Assembly (NCBI GenBank): GCA_018662905.1
Contig: JABJFE010000084.1
Span: forward strand, 1 to 13,183
Reading direction: 5' to 3'
Source: Flavobacteriaceae bacterium
GTDB taxonomy: Bacteria > Bacteroidota > Bacteroidia > Flavobacteriales > Flavobacteriaceae
Length of the DNA stretch: 13,183 nucleotides
The translations under genes and the position numbers were made by a program. Position 1 is the stretch's first letter; each line of letters opens with the position of its first letter. Under the pieces are notes generated by a model. It was not told where the DNA came from, made no database searches, and saw only the letters and a list, made by a program, of their open reading frames with translations. Of the stretch, positions 7,340 through 13,183 are shown in pieces.

Positions 7340-7854
7340 TATCTAATTAATTTTAAATATTTAATTAATTCAGAATCAAATTCTTTAAATTTTTTCATTT
7401 TATTTGAAAAAATTAAATCATTCAATCTGGAATCAACAGAATTAAAACCTACTCTAAACCTAGCGTTAACTTTTGAAGACAATAAAGTTAAAACATCACC
7501 TGATTTAAAGAAATTAATTAATAGATCATAATCATATGAAATAAACTCTAAAGAATCTTTTCCTACTAAATTTCCAGTATATGAAATTGATTTGGGAGTA
7601 ATATTCATATTTGAAAAAATATTGAATCCATTATCATTTTCTTGAAAAGTAATAAGTTTTAAATCTTTTTCTTTCAAACCTATCTTATAAACTAACTTTA
7701 TAAAGTTATTAACCTCAACAGGGAACATAGGATCAATTATACATCCTATTGTTTTAATTGGATTTGGTTTTATTCTAACCTGATTATTTAAAAGTTCTAG
7801 TGACTTATTTATCTTTTTTTTAACAAGATTTTCATGTAGTGATTTAAATATCAT
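7339..7854 (-). CDS. DUF6913 family protein of unknown function
   Basis: I recognise this by pattern and place as the flavobacterial family labelled DUF6913, which commonly precedes dapA; no function is known to me. The 171-residue protein has no signal peptide and no membrane segment, so it should be cytoplasmic. It starts with a basic amphipathic stretch (KSLHENLVKKKINKSLELL). A central Rossmann-like alternation of strands and helices follows (KTIGCIIDP, then VNNFIKLVYKIGLK, then LKLITFQ). The C-terminal half contains DLLINFFKSGDVLTLLSSKVNARFRVG-like content, about 113-136, ending in a KYLKLIR tail. Its stop shares one base with the dapA start. It is the first gene of the leftward run, 62 bp from the divergent nucleotidase gene. 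Confidence 0.72.
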   Translation of the reverse strand: MIFKSLHENLVKKKINKSLELLNNQVRIKPNPIKTIGCIIDPMFPVEVNNFIKLVYKIGLKEKDLKLITFQENDNGFNIFSNMNITPKSISYTGNLVGKDSLEFISYDYDLLINFFKSGDVLTLLSSKVNARFRVGFNSVDSRLNDLIFSNKMKKFKEFDSELIKYLKLIR

Positions 7855-7916
7855 ATCTTTAAACTTCTGCTAAATTACATATTTAAGAATTGATTGCTAT
7901 TTTTTATAAAAAAAAA
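7855..7916. promoter_or_regulatory. Divergent promoter-bearing spacer
   Basis: This 62-bp AT-rich spacer separates the leftward DUF6913-dapA run from the rightward nucleotidase pair, so promoters for both must lie here or just inside the genes. On the minus strand TAAATATG is one mismatch from the Bacteroidota -7 consensus TAnnTTTG, and on the plus strand TATTTTTT at 7898-7905 is also one mismatch away. Neither has a TTG at a good -33 distance. A run of ten A bases (7908-7917) leads directly into the plus-strand ATG. I cannot place a start site with confidence. Confidence 0.35.
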
Positions 7917-8666
7917 ATGAAATTGAAACTAATTGTTTTAATTATAACTTTATTAAGCTTTTCTTGTACAAATACAAGCTATAATATTTCTAATATTTCT
8001 TATGAGGACAATATAAAAATCAAAGATTCGATTTTAGATTTAGAAATAGAATTAATTATAAAACCTTTTAGGAATAAAATAAAAAAATTAGAAAAAGTTA
8101 TTGGAACTAGTAAGGAATCATATAGTATTCGTGATGGTAAATTAGAATCTACACTTGGTAATTTAATTGCTGATATTCTTTATGAAGAATGCAATCCTAA
8201 ATTCAAAGAAATTACATCAAAAAATATAGATTTTGCATTATTTAATTATGGGGGAGTTCGAGGAACTTTAAACAAAGGAGATATAACTCAACATGATTTA
8301 TTCACTATAATGCCATGGAAGAATTTAGCAACAGTAGTTAAGATTAATGGTGGAAAAGTTCTTGATTTAATAAATTATTTTAATATTGAAAACCTTGCAC
8401 ACCCCAGTTCTAAAATAGAAATAGAATTTTTTAATAAAAAAGTTAAAAACATTCTTATTAATAAAGAAAAATTTGAAAGTGATAAAGACTATTATGTGTT
8501 AACATCAAACTTCTTACAAGAGGGTGGAGATAAAATGAATTTTTTTAAAGATCCCTTAGAATTGTACAATCTTAATTTAAATCTAAGAGAGCTATTGATC
8601 AAATCAATGACAAATAAGAAATTAGTTGAAAGTAAATTAGATAACAGAATTTTTAGATCAAAATGA
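7917..8666 (+). CDS. 5'-nucleotidase C-terminal (substrate-binding) domain lipoprotein
   Basis: This 249-residue protein is the C-terminal domain of the UshA/5'-nucleotidase family (Pfam 5_nucleotid_C) encoded alone. In fused enzymes this domain binds the nucleotide base and phosphate and completes the active site. From the ATG at 7917 it has a leader MKLKLIVLIITLLSFSC, with Cys17 a probable lipidation site; the lipobox SFSC is loose, so simple secretion is possible. Family landmarks follow: ESTLGNLIAD (77-86), NYGGVRGTL (110-118) with the phosphate-side Arg115, then MPWKNLATVVKINGG (131-145), and finally NFLQEGGDKMNFF (198-210) carrying the late aromatic positions that stack on the base in UshA. 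The frame extends upstream only to a TTG at 7890, which would spoil the leader. No metallophosphatase domain is present here; it is the next gene, overlapping by 4 bp (ATGA). Confidence 0.88.
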   Translation: MKLKLIVLIITLLSFSCTNTSYNISNISYEDNIKIKDSILDLEIELIIKPFRNKIKKLEKVIGTSKESYSIRDGKLESTLGNLIADILYEECNPKFKEITSKNIDFALFNYGGVRGTLNKGDITQHDLFTIMPWKNLATVVKINGGKVLDLINYFNIENLAHPSSKIEIEFFNKKVKNILINKEKFESDKDYYVLTSNFLQEGGDKMNFFKDPLELYNLNLNLRELLIKSMTNKKLVESKLDNRIFRSK

Positions 8667-9577
8667 AGAGAAGACACTTTTTAAAACATGTAAAATCCTC
8701 TACAATATTTGGACTAGCAATACCCTTCACAGGCTTTAATATTAAATCAGTTAGTGATTTAAAAAAAATAACAATATTACATACTAATGATGTTCACAGC
8801 CATATTGATCCATTTCCAGGCAATGACCCAGTAAATCCAAATGGTGGAGGAGTTATTGCAAGATCAAATCTTATAAATTCTATAAAAAAAGAAAATGCTA
8901 ATACTCTAGTTCTTGATGCAGGTGATGTTTTTCAAGGCACTCCTTATTTTAATTTCTTTGAAGGCGAAATTGAATTAAAATTAATGAGTAAAATGGGTTA
9001 CAATGCATCTACCTTAGGAAATCATGAATTTGACAATGGAATAGAAAAGCTGTCCAAATCATTAAAACATGCTAATTTTTCATTTTTAAATTCAAATTAT
9101 ACTTTTAAGAACACTCCACTTGAAAATAAAATTAAAAAATATCAAGTTTTCAATGTTGATGGTATAAAAATTGGAGTTTTTGGACTGGGTATAGAATTAA
9201 ATGGATTAGTTGAAAAGAACCTATACAACGGAGTAAAGTATTTAGATCCTATTGAAATTTCAAAAGACATTACTAATGAATTAAAATTTAATCAAAATTG
9301 TGATTTAATTATATGCCTTTCACATTTAGGTTTTTCATATTCAAAAGATAAAAATTTAATGTGTGACTTAATATTAGCTAAAAAAACTAGAAATATCGAT
9401 TTAATCATTGGAGGACACACACACACGTTTTTAGAAAAACCGATTGAAATAAAAAATTTGGATAATAAAAATGTTTTGGTCAACCAAGTTGGATGTTTTG
9501 GAATAAATCTAGGAAAAATTGATTTCTATTTTTCAAATGATCCAGGTATACAAAAATCTGAAAACATCAAGGTTTAA
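8663..9577 (+). CDS. Metallophosphatase (catalytic half of split 5'-nucleotidase), Tat-like leader
   Basis: This 304-residue protein is the N-terminal calcineurin-like phosphoesterase half of the UshA/5'-nucleotidase family. All metal-binding motifs are visible: TNDVHSH (41-47, D43 and H45), DAGD (85-88), GNHEFD (119-124), SHLG (220-223) and GGHTH (250-254). It probably removes phosphate from nucleotides or related compounds in the periplasm. The leader MKRRHFLKH fits the twin-arginine R-R-x-F-L-K pattern. It is followed by a modest hydrophobic stretch (IFGLAIPF) without a clear cleavage site, so export by Tat is inferred, and whether the leader is cleaved is unclear. The protein ends soon after the catalytic domain and lacks the C-terminal domain supplied by the preceding gene. 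The ATGA overlap implies coupled synthesis of the two halves. Its 3' end overlaps the convergent ligA by 11 bp. Confidence 0.92.
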   Translation: MKRRHFLKHVKSSTIFGLAIPFTGFNIKSVSDLKKITILHTNDVHSHIDPFPGNDPVNPNGGGVIARSNLINSIKKENANTLVLDAGDVFQGTPYFNFFEGEIELKLMSKMGYNASTLGNHEFDNGIEKLSKSLKHANFSFLNSNYTFKNTPLENKIKKYQVFNVDGIKIGVFGLGIELNGLVEKNLYNGVKYLDPIEISKDITNELKFNQNCDLIICLSHLGFSYSKDKNLMCDLILAKKTRNIDLIIGGHTHTFLEKPIEIKNLDNKNVLVNQVGCFGINLGKIDFYFSNDPGIQKSENIKV

Positions 9578-11570
9578 ACATTAGAAGTTTATTGAAATCC
9601 TTTTCCGAAATTATGTCAACCCCAAGATCTTTAGCTTTTTTTAATTTACTTGGACCCATTTTATCACCAGCTAATAAATAATTTGTTTTGGAACTAACAG
9701 AACTAAGATTTTTTCCACCGTTTATTTCAATTAAATTTTTCAACTGATCTCTTGAATAACCTTCAAAAACTCCAGAAACTACAAAAGTTTTATTATTGAA
9801 AACATTAGTGACATTGGTTTTAATTTCGGAATGAAACTGCAATCCGGCTGTTTTAAGTTTTTCAATATTAATAATATTTTTTTCACACTTAAAAAAATCA
9901 ACTACACTTTTTGAAATTCTTTCTCCGATTTCATCAACCAAAAGTAATTCATCATATGTTTGAGAAATTAAATTATCAATAGATTTAAATTTTTTTGCAA
10001 GATTTTTAGATACAGTTTGACCAACATATCTAATACCTAAAGCAAATAAAACTCTTTCAAAAGGAATTTTTTTGGATTCATTTAGCCCATTAAAGACATT
10101 CTCTACTGATTTTTCAGCCATTCTATCTAAACTTAGTAAATCCTCTTTTTTTAAAGTATATAAATCAGCATAATTTGTTATTAATTTATTTTGAAACATT
10201 AACAGAATAGTCTCATTACCTATTCCGTTAATATCCATTGCTTTTCTAGAAATAAAATGCTGTATTCTTCCAGTAATCTGAGGAGGACATGAATTAAAAT
10301 TTAAACAATAATGATGTGATTCTGATTCGTTTTTAGATAAATCAGCTTGACAAGAAGGACATTTATTTATAAATGAAATTCGATTTGAATCAAGATTTCT
10401 TTTATCAAATTGAACATCAACAATTTTCGGAATAATCTCTCCTCCTTTTTCAATTAAAACATGATCATTTATATGTAAATCAAGTTTATTTATTTGATCC
10501 TCATTATGAAGAGATGCTCTCTTTACTATTGTTCCCCCTAAAAGAACCGGATTTAAATTTGCAACAGGCGTTATAGCACCTGTTCTTCCGACTTGATAAC
10601 TTACAGATAATAACACAGTTGATACTTGAAGTGTTTTAAATTTATATGCTATTGACCACCTTGGATACTTTGAAGTGAATCCCAATGTTTTTTGATAATC
10701 GATTTGATTGACTTTAATAACTATTCCATCAATTTCGAAATCTAAATTATTTCTTTTTTGATCCCAATCATTAATAAAATCAAAAACCTCATCAATCGAA
10801 TTACAAAGCCTATATGAATCAGAAATATTAAAACCCCATTTTGAGGCTGAAATCAAATTTTCATATTGAGTTTTAGATTCATCGTGTTCCGAAACTACTT
10901 GATATAAAAAACATTTCAATGGTCTTCTAGCTACTTCAGCACTGTCTTGCAACTTTAAACTTCCTGAAGCAGTATTTCTAGGATTCATATAAGGTTCTAA
11001 ACCATTATTAGTTCTATCAATATTCATTTTATTAAAGTCATTAAGTTCAATAAATATTTCTCCTCTAATTTGAAATTTTTGAGGGTAATCACCATTTAGC
11101 TTTAACGGAATTGTTTTAATAGTTTTAACATTCTCAGTCACATCATCACCTTGAACACCATCTCCCCTAGTTACTGCTCTAACTAAAACACCATTTTGAT
11201 AAGTTAGATTTATTGAAACGCCATCAAACTTAAGTTCACACAAAAAATTTAAATCATCATCTGGAATTTTCTTTAATATTCTAGAATAAAAACTATCTAA
11301 ATCATTTTTAGAATAAGAATTATCTAAGGAATACATTGGATAATCATGCTTGATATTATTAAATTTTTTAGAAACCTTTCCACCTACTCTTTGAGAAGGG
11401 GAATTAATATCAAAAAATTGTGGAAATTTTAATTCAAGATCAGTTAATTTTTTTAACATTAAATCAAATTCATAGTCACTTATTATTGGAGCATCTTTTA
11501 CATAATAAAGGTGAGTATGCATGTGTATTTCATCTCTTAAATTTTTTAATATTTTTTGATTTGAACTCAT
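9567..11570 (-). CDS. ligA: NAD-dependent DNA ligase LigA
   Basis: LigA seals nicks in duplex DNA using NAD+, in replication (Okazaki fragments) and repair. The 667-residue length and domain order are standard. Domain Ia (about 1-60, with HLYYVKDAPIISDYEFD) binds NMN. The adenylation domain has the nucleophile Lys114 in ELKFDG, then TRGDGVQGDDVTENV (134-148), RGEIF (169-173), NPRNTASGSLK (196-206) and DGIVIKVN (281-288). The OB fold includes QVGRTGAITPVANL (326-339). A four-cysteine zinc finger (C404, C407, C422, C428) precedes the helix-hairpin-helix region (about 440-560) and the C-terminal BRCT domain (about 590-667, with FVVSGVF and TNYLLAGDKMGPSKL). The start shares four bases (ATGA) with the prmC stop, which fixes it. 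No domain is missing. Confidence 0.97.
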   Translation of the reverse strand: MSSNQKILKNLRDEIHMHTHLYYVKDAPIISDYEFDLMLKKLTDLELKFPQFFDINSPSQRVGGKVSKKFNNIKHDYPMYSLDNSYSKNDLDSFYSRILKKIPDDDLNFLCELKFDGVSINLTYQNGVLVRAVTRGDGVQGDDVTENVKTIKTIPLKLNGDYPQKFQIRGEIFIELNDFNKMNIDRTNNGLEPYMNPRNTASGSLKLQDSAEVARRPLKCFLYQVVSEHDESKTQYENLISASKWGFNISDSYRLCNSIDEVFDFINDWDQKRNNLDFEIDGIVIKVNQIDYQKTLGFTSKYPRWSIAYKFKTLQVSTVLLSVSYQVGRTGAITPVANLNPVLLGGTIVKRASLHNEDQINKLDLHINDHVLIEKGGEIIPKIVDVQFDKRNLDSNRISFINKCPSCQADLSKNESESHHYCLNFNSCPPQITGRIQHFISRKAMDINGIGNETILLMFQNKLITNYADLYTLKKEDLLSLDRMAEKSVENVFNGLNESKKIPFERVLFALGIRYVGQTVSKNLAKKFKSIDNLISQTYDELLLVDEIGERISKSVVDFFKCEKNIINIEKLKTAGLQFHSEIKTNVTNVFNNKTFVVSGVFEGYSRDQLKNLIEINGGKNLSSVSSKTNYLLAGDKMGPSKLKKAKDLGVDIISEKDFNKLLMFKP

Positions 11571-12409
11571 TTCTTAATTCCCTTAACCATTCTGTTTTTT
11601 AGTCTAAAATCCTTTTTAAGTTGAATATCATAAAATCCGTTATCTTTTAAAAGTTTTAAAACTTCTTCAGAAAAATTTTCATTTATTTCAAGATATAAAA
11701 AACCATTTGATTTTAAATTAAAAATTGCAAATTCCAATATTTTTTTATAAAAAAACAATGGATCGTCATCTTCAACAAAAAGAGCACTGTGTGGCTCAAA
11801 TGATTTTACATTATTAGGTGTTAATTTTTTTTCATTATTTGTTATATATGGTGGATTTGAAACCAACACATCAAACTTCTCATTTAAAAATTTGGGTTTA
11901 GTTATATCAGAAATTTCGAAAGATGCTTTGACATTATTTATAATTGCATTTTGATTTGCAATTTTTATAACATCTTCATTAATGTCCCAACCCAATACAT
12001 TACAATTATTTAGGTTTTTCGACAAACTAATAGCAATACATCCACTTCCCGTTCCAATATCTAATATATTTTTATTTACATGTTTATCATTAATAATCCA
12101 ATTAACCAACTCTTCTGTTTCAGGTCTTGGAATTAGTACATTATTATTTAATTTAAAAACTAAATCCATGAAATTAGTTTCTCCAATTACGTATTGAATT
12201 GGCATATCATTCATTAACAAATCAATTGAATTTATAAGTTTTTCCTCTTGAACTTTAGAAATATTAAAATTTGAATTCAAAATATAATTCATTCTACTAA
12301 AATTACAGTAATGCTCAATTAACCAGAAAAAAAACTCATCAAGTTCATTAGTTTCAATTTTTGAACTTAATTTACTTTTAAATAAATTATTAAAGTCTAA
12401 CAATGTCAT
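11567..12409 (-). CDS. prmC: Peptide chain release factor N5-glutamine methyltransferase
   Basis: PrmC (HemK) uses S-adenosylmethionine to methylate the glutamine of the GGQ loop in release factors RF1 and RF2, raising termination efficiency. The protein, 280 residues from the ATG at 12407-12409, has an N-terminal helical release-factor-binding domain (about 1-70). PIQYVIGE (70-77) and LIPRPETEELV (92-102) come next. The Rossmann methyltransferase core has the SAM-binding DIGTGSGCIA (117-126) and the catalytic NPPY (185-188), which contacts the target glutamine. An ATG twelve codons upstream (12445) would overlap the acetyltransferase gene by 37 bp and add an untypical stretch. The chosen ATG instead shares one base with that gene's TAA, a coupling pattern also seen at dapA. 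The stop overlaps ligA by 4 bp. The family is confused with N6-adenine methylases, but PIQY, RPET and NPPY together identify PrmC. Confidence 0.95.
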   Translation of the reverse strand: MTLLDFNNLFKSKLSSKIETNELDEFFFWLIEHYCNFSRMNYILNSNFNISKVQEEKLINSIDLLMNDMPIQYVIGETNFMDLVFKLNNNVLIPRPETEELVNWIINDKHVNKNILDIGTGSGCIAISLSKNLNNCNVLGWDINEDVIKIANQNAIINNVKASFEISDITKPKFLNEKFDVLVSNPPYITNNEKKLTPNNVKSFEPHSALFVEDDDPLFFYKKILEFAIFNLKSNGFLYLEINENFSEEVLKLLKDNGFYDIQLKKDFRLKNRMVKGIKK

Positions 12410-12903
12410 TACAAATCTTTTATCATCCATACAGGACATGAACAATGACCTGTATTTCCTAATGGGCTATCTAAATATCTAAACCCTTTTTTTAGATATA
12501 ATTTTTGGGCCTTGTTCATATTATTCATTGTTTCAATATAACATTTTTCAAATCCGTGTTGAATTGCACTTTTTAAACACAAATCAATCATTAAACTTCC
12601 AAAACCTTTTCCTCTTGCCTCAATTGAAAAATACATTTTCTGAAGTTCACAAATATTATCATTGGAATTCTTGAGTTTTGAAATTCCTGCCCCTCCAAAC
12701 AAAGAATTGTTTTGTAATATTACAAAATATGAACTTTTATGATTATCGTAGGCTTGAAACATCTTTTTTAACTCTGGATCTGCCAATGCAGTTCCTCTCT
12801 CTGGAACATCAAATTCTCGCATAACACTAGATAAAACGTTGTGTAATTCTTGATTATCTTTCTCCTTAATTTTCCTTATAAAAAAATCATCTTTCAATTT
12901 CAT
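12409..12903 (-). CDS. GNAT family N-acetyltransferase
   Basis: This 164-residue protein is a single-domain GNAT acyltransferase; the substrate is not identifiable from sequence. Motif A is clear: strand ELQKMYFS (86-93), then RGKGFG (97-102), which fits the R/Q-x-x-G-x-G/A acetyl-CoA pyrophosphate loop, followed by helix SLMIDLCLKSA. Motif B is represented by N130-KAQKLYLKKGF-R (130-142), where Asn and the YxxxGF pattern are typical. The N-terminal region (FFIRKIKEKDNQEL) is the usual first strand and helix. The C-terminal HCSCPVWMIKDL is unusual for its two close cysteines (C154, C156) next to a His, and a similar ending occurs in flavobacterial relatives as I recall. It heads the GNAT-prmC-ligA unit and lies divergent to ribD across 68 bp. 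No signal peptide is present, so it should be cytoplasmic. Confidence 0.88.
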   Translation of the reverse strand: MKLKDDFFIRKIKEKDNQELHNVLSSVMREFDVPERGTALADPELKKMFQAYDNHKSSYFVILQNNSLFGGAGISKLKNSNDNICELQKMYFSIEARGKGFGSLMIDLCLKSAIQHGFEKCYIETMNNMNKAQKLYLKKGFRYLDSPLGNTGHCSCPVWMIKDL

Positions 12904-12923
12904 ATTTTAAAAGTATTTTTGTG

Positions 12924-12951
12924 TTGTGAATATACGTCATATATACTTTAG
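12924..12951 (+). promoter_or_regulatory. Candidate ribD promoter (-33 TTG, -7 TACTTTAG)
   Basis: TTG at 12924-12926 is followed after 17 bases by TACTTTAG at 12944-12951, one mismatch from the Bacteroidota -7 consensus TAnnTTTG. Spacing fits, and transcription would begin about 10-15 bases before the ribD ATG at 12972. The leader would be too short to hold an FMN riboswitch, and none is visible. The element occupies almost exactly the same bases as the opposing candidate for the acetyltransferase gene. Confidence 0.38.
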
Positions 12952-12954
12952 CAA
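12927..12954 (-). promoter_or_regulatory. Candidate promoter for the GNAT-prmC-ligA unit
   Basis: On the minus strand TTG (12954-12952) is followed after 17 bases by TATATTCA (12934-12927), two mismatches from TAnnTTTG. The leader to the ATG at 12903 would be about 15-20 bases and is A-rich. The match is weaker than that of the ribD candidate on the opposite strand, but the spacing is the same. Confidence 0.28.
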
Positions 12955-12971
12955 AAATCTTTAATTTGATT

Positions 12972-13183
12972 ATGAAGACACTTGAAAAACATGAGAAGTA
13001 CATGTTAAGATGTATCTATCTTGCAAGAAATAATGAATCAAAATATTATCCTAATCCGTCTGTAGGATCTATAATTGTAAAAGATAATATAATTATTTCC
13101 GAGGGGACTACGTCCAATTATGGAGAAAATCACGCAGAAGTCAATGCAATAAATAATGTTAAAAATAAAAATGATTTAAAGGG
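12972..13183 (+). CDS. ribD: Riboflavin biosynthesis protein RibD, N-terminal deaminase part only
   Basis: RibD deaminates and then reduces the pyrimidine intermediate of riboflavin synthesis. Only the first 70 codons lie in the window; the frame is open to the right edge, so the rest of the deaminase and any reductase domain are unseen. The visible part shows the deaminase landmarks: an N-terminal helix with MLRCIYLA (11-18), PNPSVGSIIV (27-36), and the zinc-binding and catalytic HAE (His54, Glu56) in NHAEVNAI. The two later zinc cysteines would fall beyond the window. One position is unusual: the His of the common G-Y/W-H motif, which contacts the substrate phosphate in B. subtilis RibG, is Thr47 here (EGTT). 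The ATG fits the family N-terminus. A divergent GNAT-prmC unit beside ribD is an arrangement I recall from flavobacteria. Confidence 0.9.
   Translation, partial: MKTLEKHEKYMLRCIYLARNNESKYYPNPSVGSIIVKDNIIISEGTTSNYGENHAEVNAINNVKNKNDLK

Larger units (their letters stand above)
1..7854 (-). other. Nine-gene leftward transcription run
   Basis: From the DUF6913 gene to coaE all genes read on the minus strand with gaps of 41 bp or less. The junctions are: 1-bp overlap (DUF6913/dapA), 31 bp, 10 bp, 2 bp, 14-bp overlap (coaBC/porD-like), 31 bp, 25 bp and 41 bp. No hairpin-plus-U-tract terminator is visible within the run. Single-operon transcription is inferred; internal promoters, for example before coaE, cannot be excluded. 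Confidence 0.6.

Noticed and set aside
7890..7916. TTG-initiated upstream extension of the nucleotidase C-domain gene.
   Set aside because: It would put nine residues in front of a good lipoprotein leader that begins with an ATG.
7908..7917. Run of ten A bases at the nucleotidase start.
   Set aside because: Length changes would lie upstream of the start codon and not shift the frame; A-rich leaders are normal in this phylum.
9415..9426. Six AC dinucleotides, a possible slippage tract.
   Set aside because: It encodes the conserved GGHTH metal-binding motif and is too short to suggest phase variation on its own.
1187..12197. Several open frames of 60-87 codons antisense to fabI, recN, coaBC, dapA, the nucleotidase pair, ligA and prmC.
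   Set aside because: All lie opposite well-supported genes, have low-complexity composition typical of antisense frames in AT-rich DNA, and show no family signature.
12410..12445. Upstream ATG giving a 292-residue PrmC.
   Set aside because: It overlaps the acetyltransferase gene by 37 bp; the downstream ATG shares one base with the preceding stop and fits the family.
12475..12499. A 9-bp perfect inverted repeat (ATATCTAAA / TTTAGATAT, 7-base loop) inside the acetyltransferase gene.
   Set aside because: It is wholly within coding sequence for the conserved LYLKKGFRYLD segment and AT-only apart from one pair per arm, so chance or codon choice explains it; it is about 65 bp before the stop, not at a junction.
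1..13183. Search for an undescribed system, CRISPR arrays, mobile elements, tRNAs or riboswitches.
   Set aside because: Nearly every base is in a recognisable conserved gene; the two largest spacers are 62 and 68 bp, and I saw no direct-repeat array, transposase, integrase, cloverleaf or conserved riboswitch core.

Overview
The window looks like chromosome of an AT-rich marine-type member of the Bacteroidota, most likely a flavobacterium. The basis is the strongly AT-biased base composition, the family-specific proteins (a DUF4835/PorD-type protein, a DUF6913-type protein, and the Bacteroidota forms of omega, CoaBC and FabI), A/T-rich start regions without Shine-Dalgarno sequences, and intergenic gaps that are mostly under 70 bp. 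I cannot name the genus from sequence alone.

Left part (1-7854, minus strand). Nine genes read leftward in one tight run: DUF6913 protein, dapA, bamD, rpoZ, coaBC, DUF4835/porD-like, recN, fabI and coaE, the last cut by the window edge. Gaps are 41 bp or less and several junctions overlap, so this is probably one transcription unit with possible internal promoters. It combines lysine/diaminopimelate synthesis (DapA), outer-membrane protein assembly (BamD), a presumed type IX secretion accessory protein, an RNA polymerase subunit (omega), two steps of coenzyme A synthesis (CoaBC, CoaE), fatty-acid elongation (FabI) and DNA repair (RecN).

Middle (7917-9577, plus strand). Two genes overlapping by 4 bp encode the two halves of a periplasmic UshA-type 5'-nucleotidase as separate proteins, with the C-terminal substrate-binding half first (as a probable lipoprotein) and the metallophosphatase half second (with a twin-arginine-like leader).

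Right part (9567-12903, minus strand, then 12972 onward, plus strand). A GNAT acetyltransferase, prmC and ligA form a three-gene unit with 1-bp and 4-bp overlaps. ligA converges on the metallophosphatase gene with their 3' ends overlapping by 11 bp. Divergently, ribD starts at 12972 and runs off the right edge.

Apart from one 68-bp and one 62-bp divergent spacer there is almost no non-coding DNA, and no gap exceeds 300 bp. I saw no tRNA, rRNA, CRISPR array, insertion sequence, prophage or defence gene. This is a conserved housekeeping region and I do not see a new system in it. The points worth a second look are the reversed split nucleotidase, active-site substitutions in CoaBC and RibD, and overlapping face-to-face promoter candidates before ribD.
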